From positions 186,001-250,000 of the forward strand of contig CAWBRT010000003.1 in assembly GCA_963791145.1 (NCBI GenBank): a stretch of 64,000 bases of DNA. Reading direction: 5' to 3'. Both the position numbers and the translations under genes were made by a program. The stretch is from CAWBRT01 sp963791145 (GTDB taxonomy: Bacteria; Acidobacteriota; Terriglobia; Terriglobales; Acidobacteriaceae). Shown here piece by piece: positions 1 through 10,402 of the stretch (its first letter is position 1; each line of letters starts with the position of its first letter). The notes under the pieces are model-generated. The model saw nothing but the letters and a program-made list of their open reading frames with translations. It did not search any database and was not told where the DNA came from.

Positions 1-672
1 CATGTGGCCGAGCAACTGGCCTTCGGTGGTGTAGCCGAAAGAACGCGCGTAGGAGAGCTCGTGGATTTTGCCGATGTCGTGCAGGAAGGCTCCCGTCAGC
101 AGCAGGTCGCGGTTCACCAGCGGATAGTTGCGCACCACCAGGTCGCAGGTGCGGAAGAGCGAAACCACGTGTTCGAGCAGTCCGCCGATGCAGGCATGGT
201 GCAGGGTCTTGGCCGCCGGAGCCTGCTGGAAGGCGCGGACGATCACCGGGTCGGAGGTGAAGGCCTGGAGCAACGCCTTCAGATGCGGCTCGCGGATGGT
301 CTCCAGGAAGCCGCACAGCTCGCTCCAGAGTTCGTCGATGTCGCGCGCCGTCTTCGGCAGAAAGTCGCCGAAGTCGATCTCCTGCTCCGCCAGCTTGCCT
401 TCGAGCACGCGGATGGTGAATTGAAAGCGCCCGTTGTAGCGGTTGAAGACGCCCTTGACGCGGATCACATCGTCGACGTCGAAGCGCTCGGCGGCAGGGG
501 GAACGTTGTCCCACATCTTGGCCGAAATCTGGCCGCTGCAATCGGCCAGCATGAGGTCGAGATACGGCTCGCCGCTCTTCTTCGGCTTCAGCTGCTTGGA
601 GGTAACCAAAAAGCAGGAGCTGATGACCTTGTTCTCCTGCTTCGCCGCGTCCCTGATGTAGATTTCTTTCAT
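1..672 (-). CDS. 3'-5' exoribonuclease YhaM family / HD-domain protein (C-terminus outside window)
   Basis: Reading leftwards from ATG at 672-670, the frame stays open to the window edge, giving the first 224 residues. The N-terminal third looks like an OB-fold nucleic-acid-binding domain (around AKMWDNVPPAAERF and VIRVKGVFNRYNGRFQF). An HD-type phosphohydrolase core follows, with HACIGGLLEHVVSLF and the metal-binding signature LTGAFLHDIGKIHEL near residue 200. This order (OB fold then HD domain) is typical of YhaM/CBF1-like 3'-5' exoribonucleases, cytoplasmic enzymes that trim RNA and single-stranded DNA. The gene is cut by the window edge, so its true length and C-terminus cannot be judged. 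The upstream gene at 853-1542 lies on the same strand about 180 bases away and could be co-transcribed. Confidence 0.8.
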   Translation of the reverse strand, partial: MKEIYIRDAAKQENKVISSCFLVTSKQLKPKKSGEPYLDLMLADCSGQISAKMWDNVPPAAERFDVDDVIRVKGVFNRYNGRFQFTIRVLEGKLAEQEIDFGDFLPKTARDIDELWSELCGFLETIREPHLKALLQAFTSDPVIVRAFQQAPAAKTLHHACIGGLLEHVVSLFRTCDLVVRNYPLVNRDLLLTGAFLHDIGKIHELSYARSFGYTTEGQLLGHM

Positions 673-852
673 CGCTGTGTATGAGTGCCGGATGTGTATG
701 AGTATTGCGCGCCAGCAACTTGCACTATCCTACCTCACAACCCGCGCCGCATGAGCGCGGAAAAATGCCCTACAGTGAACGGGTGCCTGGTAGCATCTGG
801 CTGACCCTCAGCAAGAAACACAACTGGGAACTGCGAACCGGGAACTGAGAAC

Positions 853-1542
853 TCACATGAAGAACAGGCTGAGGCGCGCCAGCCCGTAGTGATCGAGCAA
901 GCGGCGGTTGGTGCATTGCTTGAGCAATTGCTCGATCTGCGCGGCCGCCATCTTGCTGCGGTAGGGAGCCAGTTCGCGCTCCGCCCGGGCTCGAATCTCC
1001 ACCAGCAGATCGTCGGGCGAGCACGCCAGCAGGGAGGCAAACAGCTTCTCTTCCATTACGGTCAAACGGCGTTCCAGGTCTTCGAGGCTCCCAGGCCGCG
1101 CCGCAAGCTCGCGCGCCAGCTCCAGAAGCTTGCCGGAGTAGTCGGCAACCAGTCCGGCGGCGGCGGCGGGAACCGCGGCAGAGGCGAAGATCTTTGCGTT
1201 TCGCTCGAGGTATGCGATCACCCGCTCCTGCTCCAGGCCGGCGCCCACGTCGCGAGCCTCCTGGCGCGCGCTTCCGGTGGCTGCTTCCTTCATCTGCTCG
1301 GCCGCGGCCAGCACCTCCTGCGAGCAGTAGGCGAGCGAGTTGACCTTGCGCGTTTTCGAGGGCCTGCGATCGTACTTGTCAAAGGCGGCATCGATGCCGC
1401 GCAGCACGGCCTCCAGCGGCAGGCCTGCGTCCTTCCAGGACTCGACCAGCGCCCAATCGAGGGTGGAGAGCAGCAGCAGGGTTCCCCGCCGCTGCTGGAA
1501 ATGCTCTTCAATCTCCGCGAAGTACTGGAAGTGGCTCTCCAC
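853..1542 (-). CDS. Conserved-type hypothetical protein, alpha-helical
   Basis: A 229-residue frame that starts with GTG at 1542. I do not recognise a named domain. The N-terminus (ESHFQYFAEIEEHFQQRRG) is followed by a segment rich in charged and alanine residues, and the second half is predicted helical and coiled-coil-like (LARELAARPGSLEDLERRLTVM and similar). It has no signal peptide and no membrane segment, so it is probably cytoplasmic. It precedes the YhaM-like gene on the same strand. Its codon pattern, with GC-rich third positions, matches clear neighbouring genes, which supports it over the opposite-strand open frame covering the same bases. No Shine-Dalgarno sequence is obvious, so the start is uncertain. 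Confidence 0.6.
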   Translation of the reverse strand: MESHFQYFAEIEEHFQQRRGTLLLLSTLDWALVESWKDAGLPLEAVLRGIDAAFDKYDRRPSKTRKVNSLAYCSQEVLAAAEQMKEAATGSARQEARDVGAGLEQERVIAYLERNAKIFASAAVPAAAAGLVADYSGKLLELARELAARPGSLEDLERRLTVMEEKLFASLLACSPDDLLVEIRARAERELAPYRSKMAAAQIEQLLKQCTNRRLLDHYGLARLSLFFM

Positions 1543-1813
1543 GCTATCAGCTTACTACCAGAGGAAAGCGAGGAAGAAGTGATCGCGCGGACCCTGTTTG
1601 CTGAGGCCCGTTCGCAATATCAGTGGCCGGCTGTGCCAAGCGGCTTTCGCAAAGAGCGGGAATTGGCGCGATGCGCGCGAGTTTTGCCGCTGCCGTGCAA
1701 GGATTCGTGGGAGCTGGCCGGAGCTATATACCTGAAAATCAAAGGGCGAAAGAGCATGCGAGGTGCTGCCTGCTTTGGCATCCGGCGTGCCCCAAGCTGG
1801 CCAGGGAGGCGCC

Positions 1814-2671
1814 TTGCAATCGACGCTGATCATCATCGGCATCAGCTTTGGCAGCGCGCCGGAAGCGGCTCGCAAGCGTTTCCGGATCGCCGAGGCGCGT
1901 TATGTCGAGCTTCTCGCCAAGCTCGTCCGCTGCCAGGCAATCGATGAAGTTGTCATGATCTCCACGTCGGATCGGACGGAGTTCATCGTCTGGACATCTG
2001 ATCCCGCCGTGGCCGCCGATTCGGTCCTGCGCTACCTGAGCCGCGAGTTCAATCTGACTCGGGCCGAATGGGCGCACTTTCACCGCCACACCGACGAAGC
2101 GGCCCTGCTGCACCTGCTGCGTACGGCCTCGGGCTCCCAGGACGCCGGCTCCGCCGACATGTCACACCGGCGCCCAGGTGAAGCCGGGTTAATCGCCGGG
2201 ATCGAGCTTGCCTATCGAGAGGCCTTGCGTGCCGGTTCTCTGGGCCGCTATCTACAAACGGTTTTAGCGAAGGCGTTGGCAATGACGCAGCTTGTCTCCG
2301 GCACACCACCCGCCGGAACTCCGCGTCCGGAAGCGATGCTGTACGCCGAGGTCGCCGAACTTCGCGCCCAGCTCGACGCCATACGGTCAAATCCTGTCGC
2401 AAGCGAACTGCGATCGCGGCTGGAGCGGCTCTCCCGTGAGGAGCTGCAGCGGCTCGGCGAAGAGCTTGGACCATTCACCAGGGAGCAGCAAGGCGCTTTG
2501 GAGACGTTGGCCGCGAATCTCATGGGGCGTATCGCAACTCCGCTGCAGCGGCGGCTGGCGTGCGCGGGTGGGGCACTGGAAGAGGAAAGCCTGGCCAAGA
2601 TTGTGCGGGAGCTTTTCGAGCCGCTCGGCACCGTGGCGCCGGAATCGACGCGCCGCGGCGGGCACGGATAA
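1814..2671 (+). CDS. Degenerate glutamyl-tRNA reductase-like protein without NADPH domain
   Basis: About 285 residues. The first 100 align by eye with the catalytic N-terminal domain of glutamyl-tRNA reductase (HemA): LIIIGISFGSAP corresponds to the ALGINHKTAP motif, VMISTSDRTEF to VVLSTCNRTEL, and LLHLLRTASGSQD to SHLMRVASGLDS. The catalytic cysteine of STCNRTE is serine here and the next asparagine is aspartate. After about residue 165 the Rossmann NADPH-binding domain is missing, and the protein passes straight into a helical region resembling the C-terminal dimerisation domain. It therefore should not catalyse glutamyl-tRNA reduction; a regulatory or binding role is inference. TTG at 1814 is chosen as start because AGGGAGG lies five bases upstream; an in-frame GTG at 1763 is the alternative. 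A terminator follows at 2824. Confidence 0.7.
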   Translation: MQSTLIIIGISFGSAPEAARKRFRIAEARYVELLAKLVRCQAIDEVVMISTSDRTEFIVWTSDPAVAADSVLRYLSREFNLTRAEWAHFHRHTDEAALLHLLRTASGSQDAGSADMSHRRPGEAGLIAGIELAYREALRAGSLGRYLQTVLAKALAMTQLVSGTPPAGTPRPEAMLYAEVAELRAQLDAIRSNPVASELRSRLERLSREELQRLGEELGPFTREQQGALETLAANLMGRIATPLQRRLACAGGALEEESLAKIVRELFEPLGTVAPESTRRGGHG

Positions 2672-2672
2672 A

Positions 2673-2760
2673 TAGGCCGGATTCGCGGAAGGTATCCCCC
2701 GCGGCAGCCGGGCGGTCAGCCCGGCGGTAACAGCGTGGGTACGCCCGCTTTGAAACCGCT
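2673..2760. repeat. REP-like palindromic repeat R1, copy 1 (reverse orientation)
   Basis: The copy runs from CCGGATTCGCGGAAGG through the internal palindrome GCCGGGCGGTCAGCCCGGCGG to GGGTACGCCCGCTTTGAA. It lies directly behind the stop codon of the HemA-like gene. Related copies are at 10231, 33757 and 43088. The unit is about 90 bases, GC-rich and can fold into a long hairpin. Confidence 0.8.
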
Positions 2761-2823
2761 CTCGATCTCTGCGACTAGGTACCGGCCACACTCACCCCGG
2801 TAAGGTGGCCGGCAACCTTGACC

Positions 2824-2858
2824 ACCGGACAGAGCTGCCAACTCTGTCCGGTTTTTTT
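2824..2858 (+). terminator. Rho-independent terminator of the HemA-like gene
   Basis: The stem ACCGGACAGAG/CTCTGTCCGGT has 11 perfect pairs and a 7-base loop, followed by a run of seven T. It lies about 150 bases behind the stop, after the R1 repeat, and would end rightward transcription before the convergent hydrolase gene. Confidence 0.85.
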
Positions 2859-2910
2859 CTGCAACTGTGGCAAGAGCTGCTGAAGATCCGCTGCTGGAGC
2901 TGCGATGGTC

Positions 2911-3813
2911 TCAAGCCAGCCGCGTTATATCTTCGGCCACCTTGGGAAAATTGGTGAGCATTAGCACATCATGGCCGGGGAACATGTTTTCCAGCGGCAC
3001 TTTGGCGCGTAGCTTGTCATAGCTAAGCATCCAGCCCGGCAGGTCTACAATTATTGGGCTGGGATTGTCTTCCTTGTAGCTCCTGAATAGATGAGCGCAA
3101 TCTGAGCCCACCACCGTTTGACCTTTGGCCGTGGGAATCAGCACCCCTTGTAGCCCGGGACTATGCCCGGGGAGGAGCAGCAATTCCATTTTTGGCCCAA
3201 TGACGTGATCGCCATCGATGATCGCCAGACGCTTCGTTTTCGCTAATTCTGCTACCGCTTGTACTCCCGCGTCATAGCGACTCCGCTGGAAGGGTGCTCG
3301 CTTGGAAAGTGGGTTGTTCACCCAGAAATCAAATTCCTTTTTCTGCACATAGAACTTGGCATGCGGATAGACCTCGGGGAAGTCTTCCATACCGCCAACG
3401 TGGTCGAAGTGCATGTGGGTGAGAACCACCCTGGTGACTTGCTCGGGCTTGATGCCAAGCCGGGCAGCCACCAGGTGCGCCGGCACGAAGCTTTTGAACT
3501 TCGCTCCCAGCTTCGATCCCAAGCCGGTATCGACCAGCGTGGTTTCGCCATCCTTCGCACGAATCGCCCAGATGTAATAGTTGATCTGAATGTCCTCAGT
3601 CCAGCCCGTGAAATAAACTGTAGCAGCCAACTTGCGCTCAAAAGGCCCGGCATATTTAAGCGCAAAGACCTCATACATTGCCCTACCAGACGCCTGTGCT
3701 TTCGTTGTTTTCTCGTCAGCCGCGGCTGTTACCGGGCCAATACCCGCGAGGGCTGCCGTGCCTACCGCCGCCGAAACAGTTTTTACAAAATCACGGCGAT
3801 CCATAGCGCTCAT
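2911..3813 (-). CDS. Tat-exported metallo-beta-lactamase-fold hydrolase (AHL-lactonase-like)
   Basis: A 300-residue protein. The start at 3813 is fixed by AAGGAGG six bases upstream. The N-terminus MSAMDRRDFVKTVSAAVG carries a twin-arginine motif (RRDFVK) and a hydrophobic stretch ending in an alanine-rich cleavage region, so export in folded form is predicted. The metallo-beta-lactamase signature THMHFDH is at residues 132-138 (H133, H135, D137, H138), with later ligands probable in LLLPGHSPG and SDCAH and a final histidine in FPGHD. The overall layout resembles the N-acyl-homoserine lactonase branch of the superfamily, but substrate cannot be assigned from this; other cyclic esters are equally possible. 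It stands alone, convergent with the HemA-like gene. Confidence 0.8.
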   Translation of the reverse strand: MSAMDRRDFVKTVSAAVGTAALAGIGPVTAAADEKTTKAQASGRAMYEVFALKYAGPFERKLAATVYFTGWTEDIQINYYIWAIRAKDGETTLVDTGLGSKLGAKFKSFVPAHLVAARLGIKPEQVTRVVLTHMHFDHVGGMEDFPEVYPHAKFYVQKKEFDFWVNNPLSKRAPFQRSRYDAGVQAVAELAKTKRLAIIDGDHVIGPKMELLLLPGHSPGLQGVLIPTAKGQTVVGSDCAHLFRSYKEDNPSPIIVDLPGWMLSYDKLRAKVPLENMFPGHDVLMLTNFPKVAEDITRLA

Positions 3814-3936
3814 ACTGCCTCCTTGTTGCCTGCTGCTGAAGATGGCTGGATTGGGGATTCCGCTTGAGAGTACCTCAATCTGCCTGAATTTGCAGCACAA
3901 TCGTAGATGGAAGGAGTATCAGGAATTTACTTGAGA

Positions 3937-5388
<1,452 letters not shown>

Positions 5389-5620
5389 TGTTATCTAGTT
5401 TACTAATATCAGGAATAAGTGGGCCGGCTTGGACAAAAATCCCGTGAAGCGGCTGCCCCCGGCCCGGGAGAGCTCTTTAGTTCGATGCATCTGCCATGCT
5501 CTTCGATGATTCGTTTTATGAGCGACAAAACCACGGCGTGTACCGTAACCCGAGACCACGTCTTGGTGCTTGGGAACGGCCACGCGGCATTCGCGAAGTG
5601 AGCGTACAGAAGTCCTCAGA

Positions 5621-5653
5621 CAAAAACCCCACATCCGCCGGGCAGATGTGGGG
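5621..5653 (-). terminator. Rho-independent terminator of the dehydrogenase gene
   Basis: On the minus strand CCCCACATC and GATGTGGGG pair around a 9-base loop and are followed by GTTTTTG. It lies 21 bases beyond the stop of the large flavin/Fe-S dehydrogenase. The 230 bases between it and the regulator start at 5388 hold no credible gene and presumably contain the regulator promoter. Confidence 0.85.
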
Positions 5654-5673
5654 GGCGTTACTTTCTATCTAAG

Positions 5674-8587
5674 TTATCTGGTCGCTTCCTCCAGCAGGTA
5701 GATGAAGGAGCGATAGACCTCCCCGGTAGCGCGGGTCATGCCGATTTCGCAGGTGCGGCTGCTGGAGAAATATCCATCGTGCGGACGGCTGCGGACTTCG
5801 TTGGCCTCGTGGCGGGTGGCCGACTCGGTCAGCTCCGGAACAAGGAAGCCGCGGTCACCGGCAAAGCCGCAGCATCCGGCGGTGACCGGCAGGGTGACGG
5901 TCTCGCTGCAGGCCCGGGCAACCGCCTCCAGCTTGGGCGTAAGGTTCATCTTCACCACCGAGCAGACCGGATGCAGCGCCACTGCCCGCGTCTTGCGCCG
6001 CACCGCCAGCTTGGGCAGCAGCACGTCATGCACGAAGACAATGCTGTCCACGATGCGGAGCTGGTCGAACTTCTTCTGGTTCTCCGGGGTCAGCGAGGGG
6101 CGCGAGGTGGTGAGCCCATAGGTGCAAGGACTGGTGTCCACCACAATCGGCAGGCGGCCTTTGTCGGACCATTCCCAGAACTTTTCGATGGTACGGTTCA
6201 CCATGACCTTGTGCGCCTCGGCGAAGCCCTTGGAGGAGAACGGGACGCCGCAGCAGTGGCCGGTAACGTCGTCGGGAATGTAGACCGGCGCTCCGGCACG
6301 CGAGCTCAGCACCACCAGCGCCTGCATGAGGGATTGCTCGCGCCCGTCGTGCACGATCCCGAATTGACGCTCCTGCGCCTGACGAGGTGCGGATGCTGGT
6401 CCCATGGTGCGCGAAATGCAACTCGGGAAATAGATCGCCTGCGCGTCGGCGCGCCCGGTGAGCGGAGGACGAGGGGCCACGTGCGGCATATCCGGCGTCC
6501 ACAGCGGAACCTGGTCGCCGGCGATGGCGCGCATCAACCTGGTGAGGGCCATCATCGCGCCCGCCCCGAAGATCGACTGCACGGCATGGCCGGCCCGCAT
6601 CGCAATGCGCACTCCGCGCTCTACCAGGGCGAAGTTGCGAGCCAGGGAGACGGCGATGCGGTGCGCGCGCGGCGTGTGCCGCACCTTGCGGAATCGCTTG
6701 GTGAGCTGCCCGGTGTCGATGGAGACGGGGCAGGCCGTAGCGCACAGGCCGTCGGTAGCGCAGGTATCGAGCACGCTGTAGGGAAATTCTCTGTCGAGAG
6801 CCGCGTAAAGCTGTCGCCCGGCCATGTCGGCTTCGGTGAGCAGACGCGCCATCTCGCGGCGGACCACCACCCGCTGGCGCGGCGTGGTCGTCAGCTCGCG
6901 GCTCGGGCACTTCGATTCGCAGAAGCCGCACTCGGTGCACTTGTCGACCTCTTCCTCCACCGTCGGCATGGGCTTGAGATCGCGCAGGTGAGAGTTAGGG
7001 TCGGGATTGATGATCACGCCCGGGTTGAGCAGGTTCTCCGGATCGGTCAGCTCCTTGAGGCGCTTCATGATCCGGTATGCTTCCGGTCCCCACTCGGCTT
7101 CGACGAACGGAGCCATGTTGCGTCCGGTACCGTGTTCCGCCTTCAGCGCGCCGTCGTAGCGTTTCACTACCAGCTCGACCATGTCCTCCAGGAAGCGTGC
7201 ATACTGATCGGTCGCCGCCTGATCGTTGAACGACTGCGTGATGACGAAGTGCAGGTTGCCATCCTTGGCGTGGCCGAAGATGATGCCGTTGCTGATAGCC
7301 ATGCTTGGCGAAGAGTTTGATTAAATCGACGCTGGCGTCGGCCAGCCGCTCGACGGGGAACGCCACGTCTTCGATGATGACCGTGGTGCCGCTGTGGCGC
7401 GCCGCTCCGATGGAGGGAAACAGCCCGGCGCGAATCTTCCACAGGGCTGCCTGCTCAGCCGGCTGGTGCGTGAACTCCGCCGGCAGCAGCAGGGTCAAAC
7501 CGGACACGGCCGCGCGCGCCCGCTCTTCCAGCAGCGTGCGCTCCGACTCGTCGGAGGCCTGAAACTCCACCAGCAGGCTGGCGGCGCTCTCGGGCAAACC
7601 TTCAAGGGAGGACGGGATTCCCGCCTGGCCCTCGACCGAGCGCATCGAGGCACGATCCATCAGCTCCAGCGCCTTGGCTCCGGCATCGCGCAAAGGCACG
7701 ATGGCGGCGCAGGCGGCGTACAAATCCGGGAACAGCAGCAGCCCGGTGTATTTTACCGGCAGGTCGGGGACGGTGTTGAGTACGGCCTCGGCGACGAACG
7801 CCAGCGTGCCTTCCGAGCCGATCAGCACGTGGCGGAAGATATCGACCGGCCGCTCGAAATCGATGAATGCGTTCAGCGAGTAGCCGGTGGTGTTCTTCTG
7901 CCGGTACTTGTTGCGGATGCGCTCGCGCAGGGCGGGATTGGCTTCGATTTCACGCTTGAGCTCGAGGATCCCTTCCGCCAGCCGCGGCTCGCGCGCGCGG
8001 AAAACCTCGTCCGCCTTGGGGTCGGCCGTATCGATGACGGTTCCGGAGGGAAGGGCGAAGGTCAGCGAGTCGAGCGTATGGTAGGCGTTCTGTTCCACGC
8101 CGCAGCACATGCCGCTGGAATTATTGGCCAGGATTCCGCCCATCATGCAGGCGTTGATGGAAGCCGGGTCGGGCCCGATCTTGGCCGCATACGCCCGCAG
8201 CGCCACGTTAACCTGCCCGCCAATGATGCCCGGCTGCACGCGCACCTTCCGGCCGCTCTCCTCGATCTTCAGCAAACGCCAGTGGCGCGCCACTTCGACC
8301 AGGATTCCGTCCGTGATCGCCTGCCCGGAGAGGCTGGTGCCGGCCGCCCGGAAGGTGAGCGGAATGCGGTGTTCGTGGCTGAAGCAGAACAGCGCCTGTA
8401 TCTCGGCGACGCCGCGCGCCAGCACCACCGCCTTGGGAATCAGGCGGTAAAAACTGGCGTCGGAGGCGAAGGCGATCAGGTCGATGGGGCGGCCCAGAAC
8501 CCTGCTTGGTTCGATGATGCGGCTCAGCATCTGGGCAACGTTTGCGCCCGGCGAGACGGCCGAAGAACCGGCGGTGGCAGTGGCCAT
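5674..8587 (-). CDS. FAD-linked / [4Fe-4S] 2-hydroxyacid dehydrogenase fusion (one +1 break)
   Basis: About 970 residues once one extra base near 7294 is allowed for; both frames join cleanly at AKHGY/SNGIIFGHAKDGN. The N-terminal half is a VAO-type FAD-binding oxidase (TFRAAGTSLSGQA, GGILANNSSGMCCG, GSEGTLAFV). The C-terminal half has two ferredoxin motifs (CTECGFCESKCPS and CATDGLCATACPV) and two CCG repeats (HCCGVPFSSKG, CCGFAGDRGF), as in GlcF. Fusion of a GlcD-like and a GlcF-like half in one chain is the layout of YdiJ / Dld-II enzymes, which oxidise D-lactate or D-2-hydroxyglutarate and pass electrons to the membrane chain. Substrate is not decidable here. ATG at 8587 follows AGGAG at good spacing; a GlcG/HbpS gene is divergent. 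Confidence 0.88.
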
Positions 8588-8822
8588 GGGAGCTCCTGAA
8601 TGTGTTGCTTGCTATCGGATTCTACTCTCTCTGCTTGGTTCCAGCGATGATGTATCGGCACAAGGGGCTGGCACAGGAACGAAGGTGCTTGCCGGCTTTA
8701 TTATGCGATTGCGGTCGGGGTAATCCTGATGACCGGGCGCGAATCGCGATTCCCGGTTCACGAAAGCAGGGCTTTCTTTTATCATGATTGTCTCTCAGCT
8801 GAGAGCACAGGAGATGCCTACC

Positions 8823-9245
8823 ATGTCTGCCATGTCAATCGCGTATGGCCCACCGATCAGCCTGGAAGTTGCCAAGAAAGTCGCCGCCGCGGCCCTGGCC
8901 GAGGCGCGCAAGAACAACTGGACGATGGCAGTCGCGATTGTCGATCCCGGCGGATATCTGGTCTATTTCGAAAAGATGGACAACACCCAGCTTGCCGGCT
9001 CCACGATCGCCCAGGACAAGGCTCGCTCGGCGGCGCTGTTCAAGCGACCCACCAAGGTGATGCAGGAGATGCTGGCTGCCGGCGGCGCCGGCGTTCGCGT
9101 GCTGCGGCTGCGCGGCGCCATCCCGGTCGACGGCGGCCTGCCGCTCTTCTCCGAGGGCAAGATCATCGGCGCCATCGGCATGTCCGGCGATGCCAGCGAG
9201 AACGATGGCCGCTGCTGTGCCGCCGGAGCCGAGGTGTTGAAATAA
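8823..9245 (+). CDS. GlcG/HbpS-family heme-binding-type protein
   Basis: About 140 residues forming one GlcG/HbpS domain (formerly DUF336). Recognisable stretches are NWTMAVAIVDPGGYLVYFEK, TIAQDKARSAALFKRPTK and VDGGLPLFSEGKIIGAIGMS. Family members bind heme or small acids and are often linked to glycolate or 2-hydroxyacid oxidation operons. That fits the divergent FAD/Fe-S dehydrogenase next door; shared control from the 235-base gap between them is an inference. The start at 8823 is chosen because AGGAG is nine bases upstream; ATGs at 8784 and 8814 are in frame but poorly placed. There is no signal peptide from this start. Confidence 0.82.
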   Translation: MSAMSIAYGPPISLEVAKKVAAAALAEARKNNWTMAVAIVDPGGYLVYFEKMDNTQLAGSTIAQDKARSAALFKRPTKVMQEMLAAGGAGVRVLRLRGAIPVDGGLPLFSEGKIIGAIGMSGDASENDGRCCAAGAEVLK

Positions 9246-9347
9246 TTTTTGATTTTTGATTTCAGATTTTCGATTTCAGAATGAACTGCAAAAGAATCTT
9301 TGCCTTCCAATCTGAAATCAAAAATCGAAAATCACAAATCGAAAATG
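9246..9347. repeat. Inverted degenerate GATTTCA-type repeats between convergent genes
   Basis: Left arm units such as TTTTTGATTTCAGATT are matched by right arm AATCTGAAATCAAAAATCG, so the whole gap can fold into a long AT-rich hairpin. It fills all the space between two convergent genes and probably serves as a two-way transcript end. Same family at 10318, 17811 and 43942. Confidence 0.8.
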
Positions 9348-10202
9348 TCAGTTGTTCGGCGCCGCCGGGATCCGGTCTTCGCAAGGAACGCCGGTCTGGC
9401 AGAGGCCGCAGCCGTAGTGCCCGCTCCAGCGGAACAGGTCTGCGCGCTGCGCCTTGATGGTCTCCGCGTAATAGCGTTGGCAGACCAGCTTGTCGCGCGC
9501 CGCCAGGTCTTCGCCGATGGAGTTCACCGGGCAGCGGCGAATGCAGGCGCCGCAGGTACCGTGCTTGAGGCGCAGGCACCAGGCAAACGGATCGTCGCCG
9601 TAGGGACGCGCGGTGGGTGCCAGCTTGGCGTCGGTGATGACGCTTCCCAGGCGGTGGGCTATGCCGCGCACTGTGATCAGCCCGCCGGAAAGGCCGAAGG
9701 TCCCCAGTCCCGCCACAAAGGCCGTGTGCCGTTCCGACCAGCAACTGCAGAGCCCGGCCGGCGGACGCTCAGCGATAGTGTTCTGCGACAGCACCGCCGG
9801 AGCGACGGCGGCGAATCCCAGCGCCCGCAGGCGCTGCTCCATGCCGCTGCGCAGCCGGTTGTTGAGTTCCTCGCCGAAGGTACGAACGTAAGACCACGCG
9901 CGCGCCGGCAGCAGCTTCTCGCGCTGATTCGCCGACCGGGCAGCCGCGCTGATGGGCAAGCACCAGGAAATCACGCTCACGGCCGTGGCCGTGGGAGCTG
10001 CCAGTGACATAGCCTCCTGCGGCGTCCAGTAGAAGGGGCCGATGACCTGCTTCAGGCGCGAGAACATGGCATCATCGGCGGCGGCCACGGCCACCATGGG
10101 CGTCTCGTACATCCGGGTGCCGGGCGCATCGTCGAAGCACGAGGCGGCATCGGCGGCCAGTAATTCTGTCAGTATTGCCAGGGGATTGAATGTGCTTTGC
10201 AT
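9348..10202 (-). CDS. QueG-like 4Fe-4S protein
   Basis: About 284 residues. The C-terminal third has ferredoxin-type clusters, CGACIRRCPVNSIG and YGCGLCQTGVPCEDRIP, in the arrangement seen in epoxyqueuosine reductase (QueG) and related reductase-like Fe-S proteins. The segment FVAGLGTFGLSGGLIT upstream also matches that superfamily. However, the N-terminal B12-binding part does not look close to true QueG, and I would not assign tRNA modification. ATG at 10202 is preferred over an in-frame TTG at 10214. It is convergent with the GlcG/HbpS gene, and an R1 repeat sits just upstream. Confidence 0.65.
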   Translation of the reverse strand: MQSTFNPLAILTELLAADAASCFDDAPGTRMYETPMVAVAAADDAMFSRLKQVIGPFYWTPQEAMSLAAPTATAVSVISWCLPISAAARSANQREKLLPARAWSYVRTFGEELNNRLRSGMEQRLRALGFAAVAPAVLSQNTIAERPPAGLCSCWSERHTAFVAGLGTFGLSGGLITVRGIAHRLGSVITDAKLAPTARPYGDDPFAWCLRLKHGTCGACIRRCPVNSIGEDLAARDKLVCQRYYAETIKAQRADLFRWSGHYGCGLCQTGVPCEDRIPAAPNN

Positions 10203-10230
10203 GGCTGTGTCCAATCACACACGTACGAGA

Positions 10231-10290
10231 GCGGATTCAAAGTGGGCGTACCCTTCGCTATTACCGCCGGGCAAGCCGCTCGGGATATAA
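10231..10290. repeat. R1 repeat, partial copy 2
   Basis: It begins GCGGATTCAAAGTGGGCGTA and continues through ACCGCCGGGC, then loses similarity. Only the left arm of the palindrome remains, upstream of the QueG-like gene. Confidence 0.75.
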
Positions 10291-10317
10291 GCTGAATACC
10301 AGAATGTGTAGTGGATT

Positions 10318-10400
10318 GCAGATTTAAGACTGAAGATTGCAGATTGGACCGGATTCCTTGCCGTTCAATCTGCAATCTTAAATCTGAAATCTTCAATTTC
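10318..10400. repeat. Inverted degenerate AATCTGCAATCTT-type repeats
   Basis: The left arm GCAGATTTAAGACTGAAGAT and right arm CAATCTTAAATCTGAAATCT can pair around a short GC-rich centre. It lies between the stop of the aminotransferase gene and the upstream region of the QueG-like gene, both on the minus strand. Confidence 0.8.
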
Positions 10401-10402
10401 TT

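Noticed and set aside
889..1947. Long plus-strand open frame (352 codons) opposite the hypothetical gene at 853-1542
   Set aside because: It is a GC-driven shadow: no ribosome site, biased glutamine/arginine composition, and the opposite strand has normal codon use. The same holds for other long antisense frames such as 5779-7320, 7394-8599, 12714-13889, 23101-24288 and 57422-58399.
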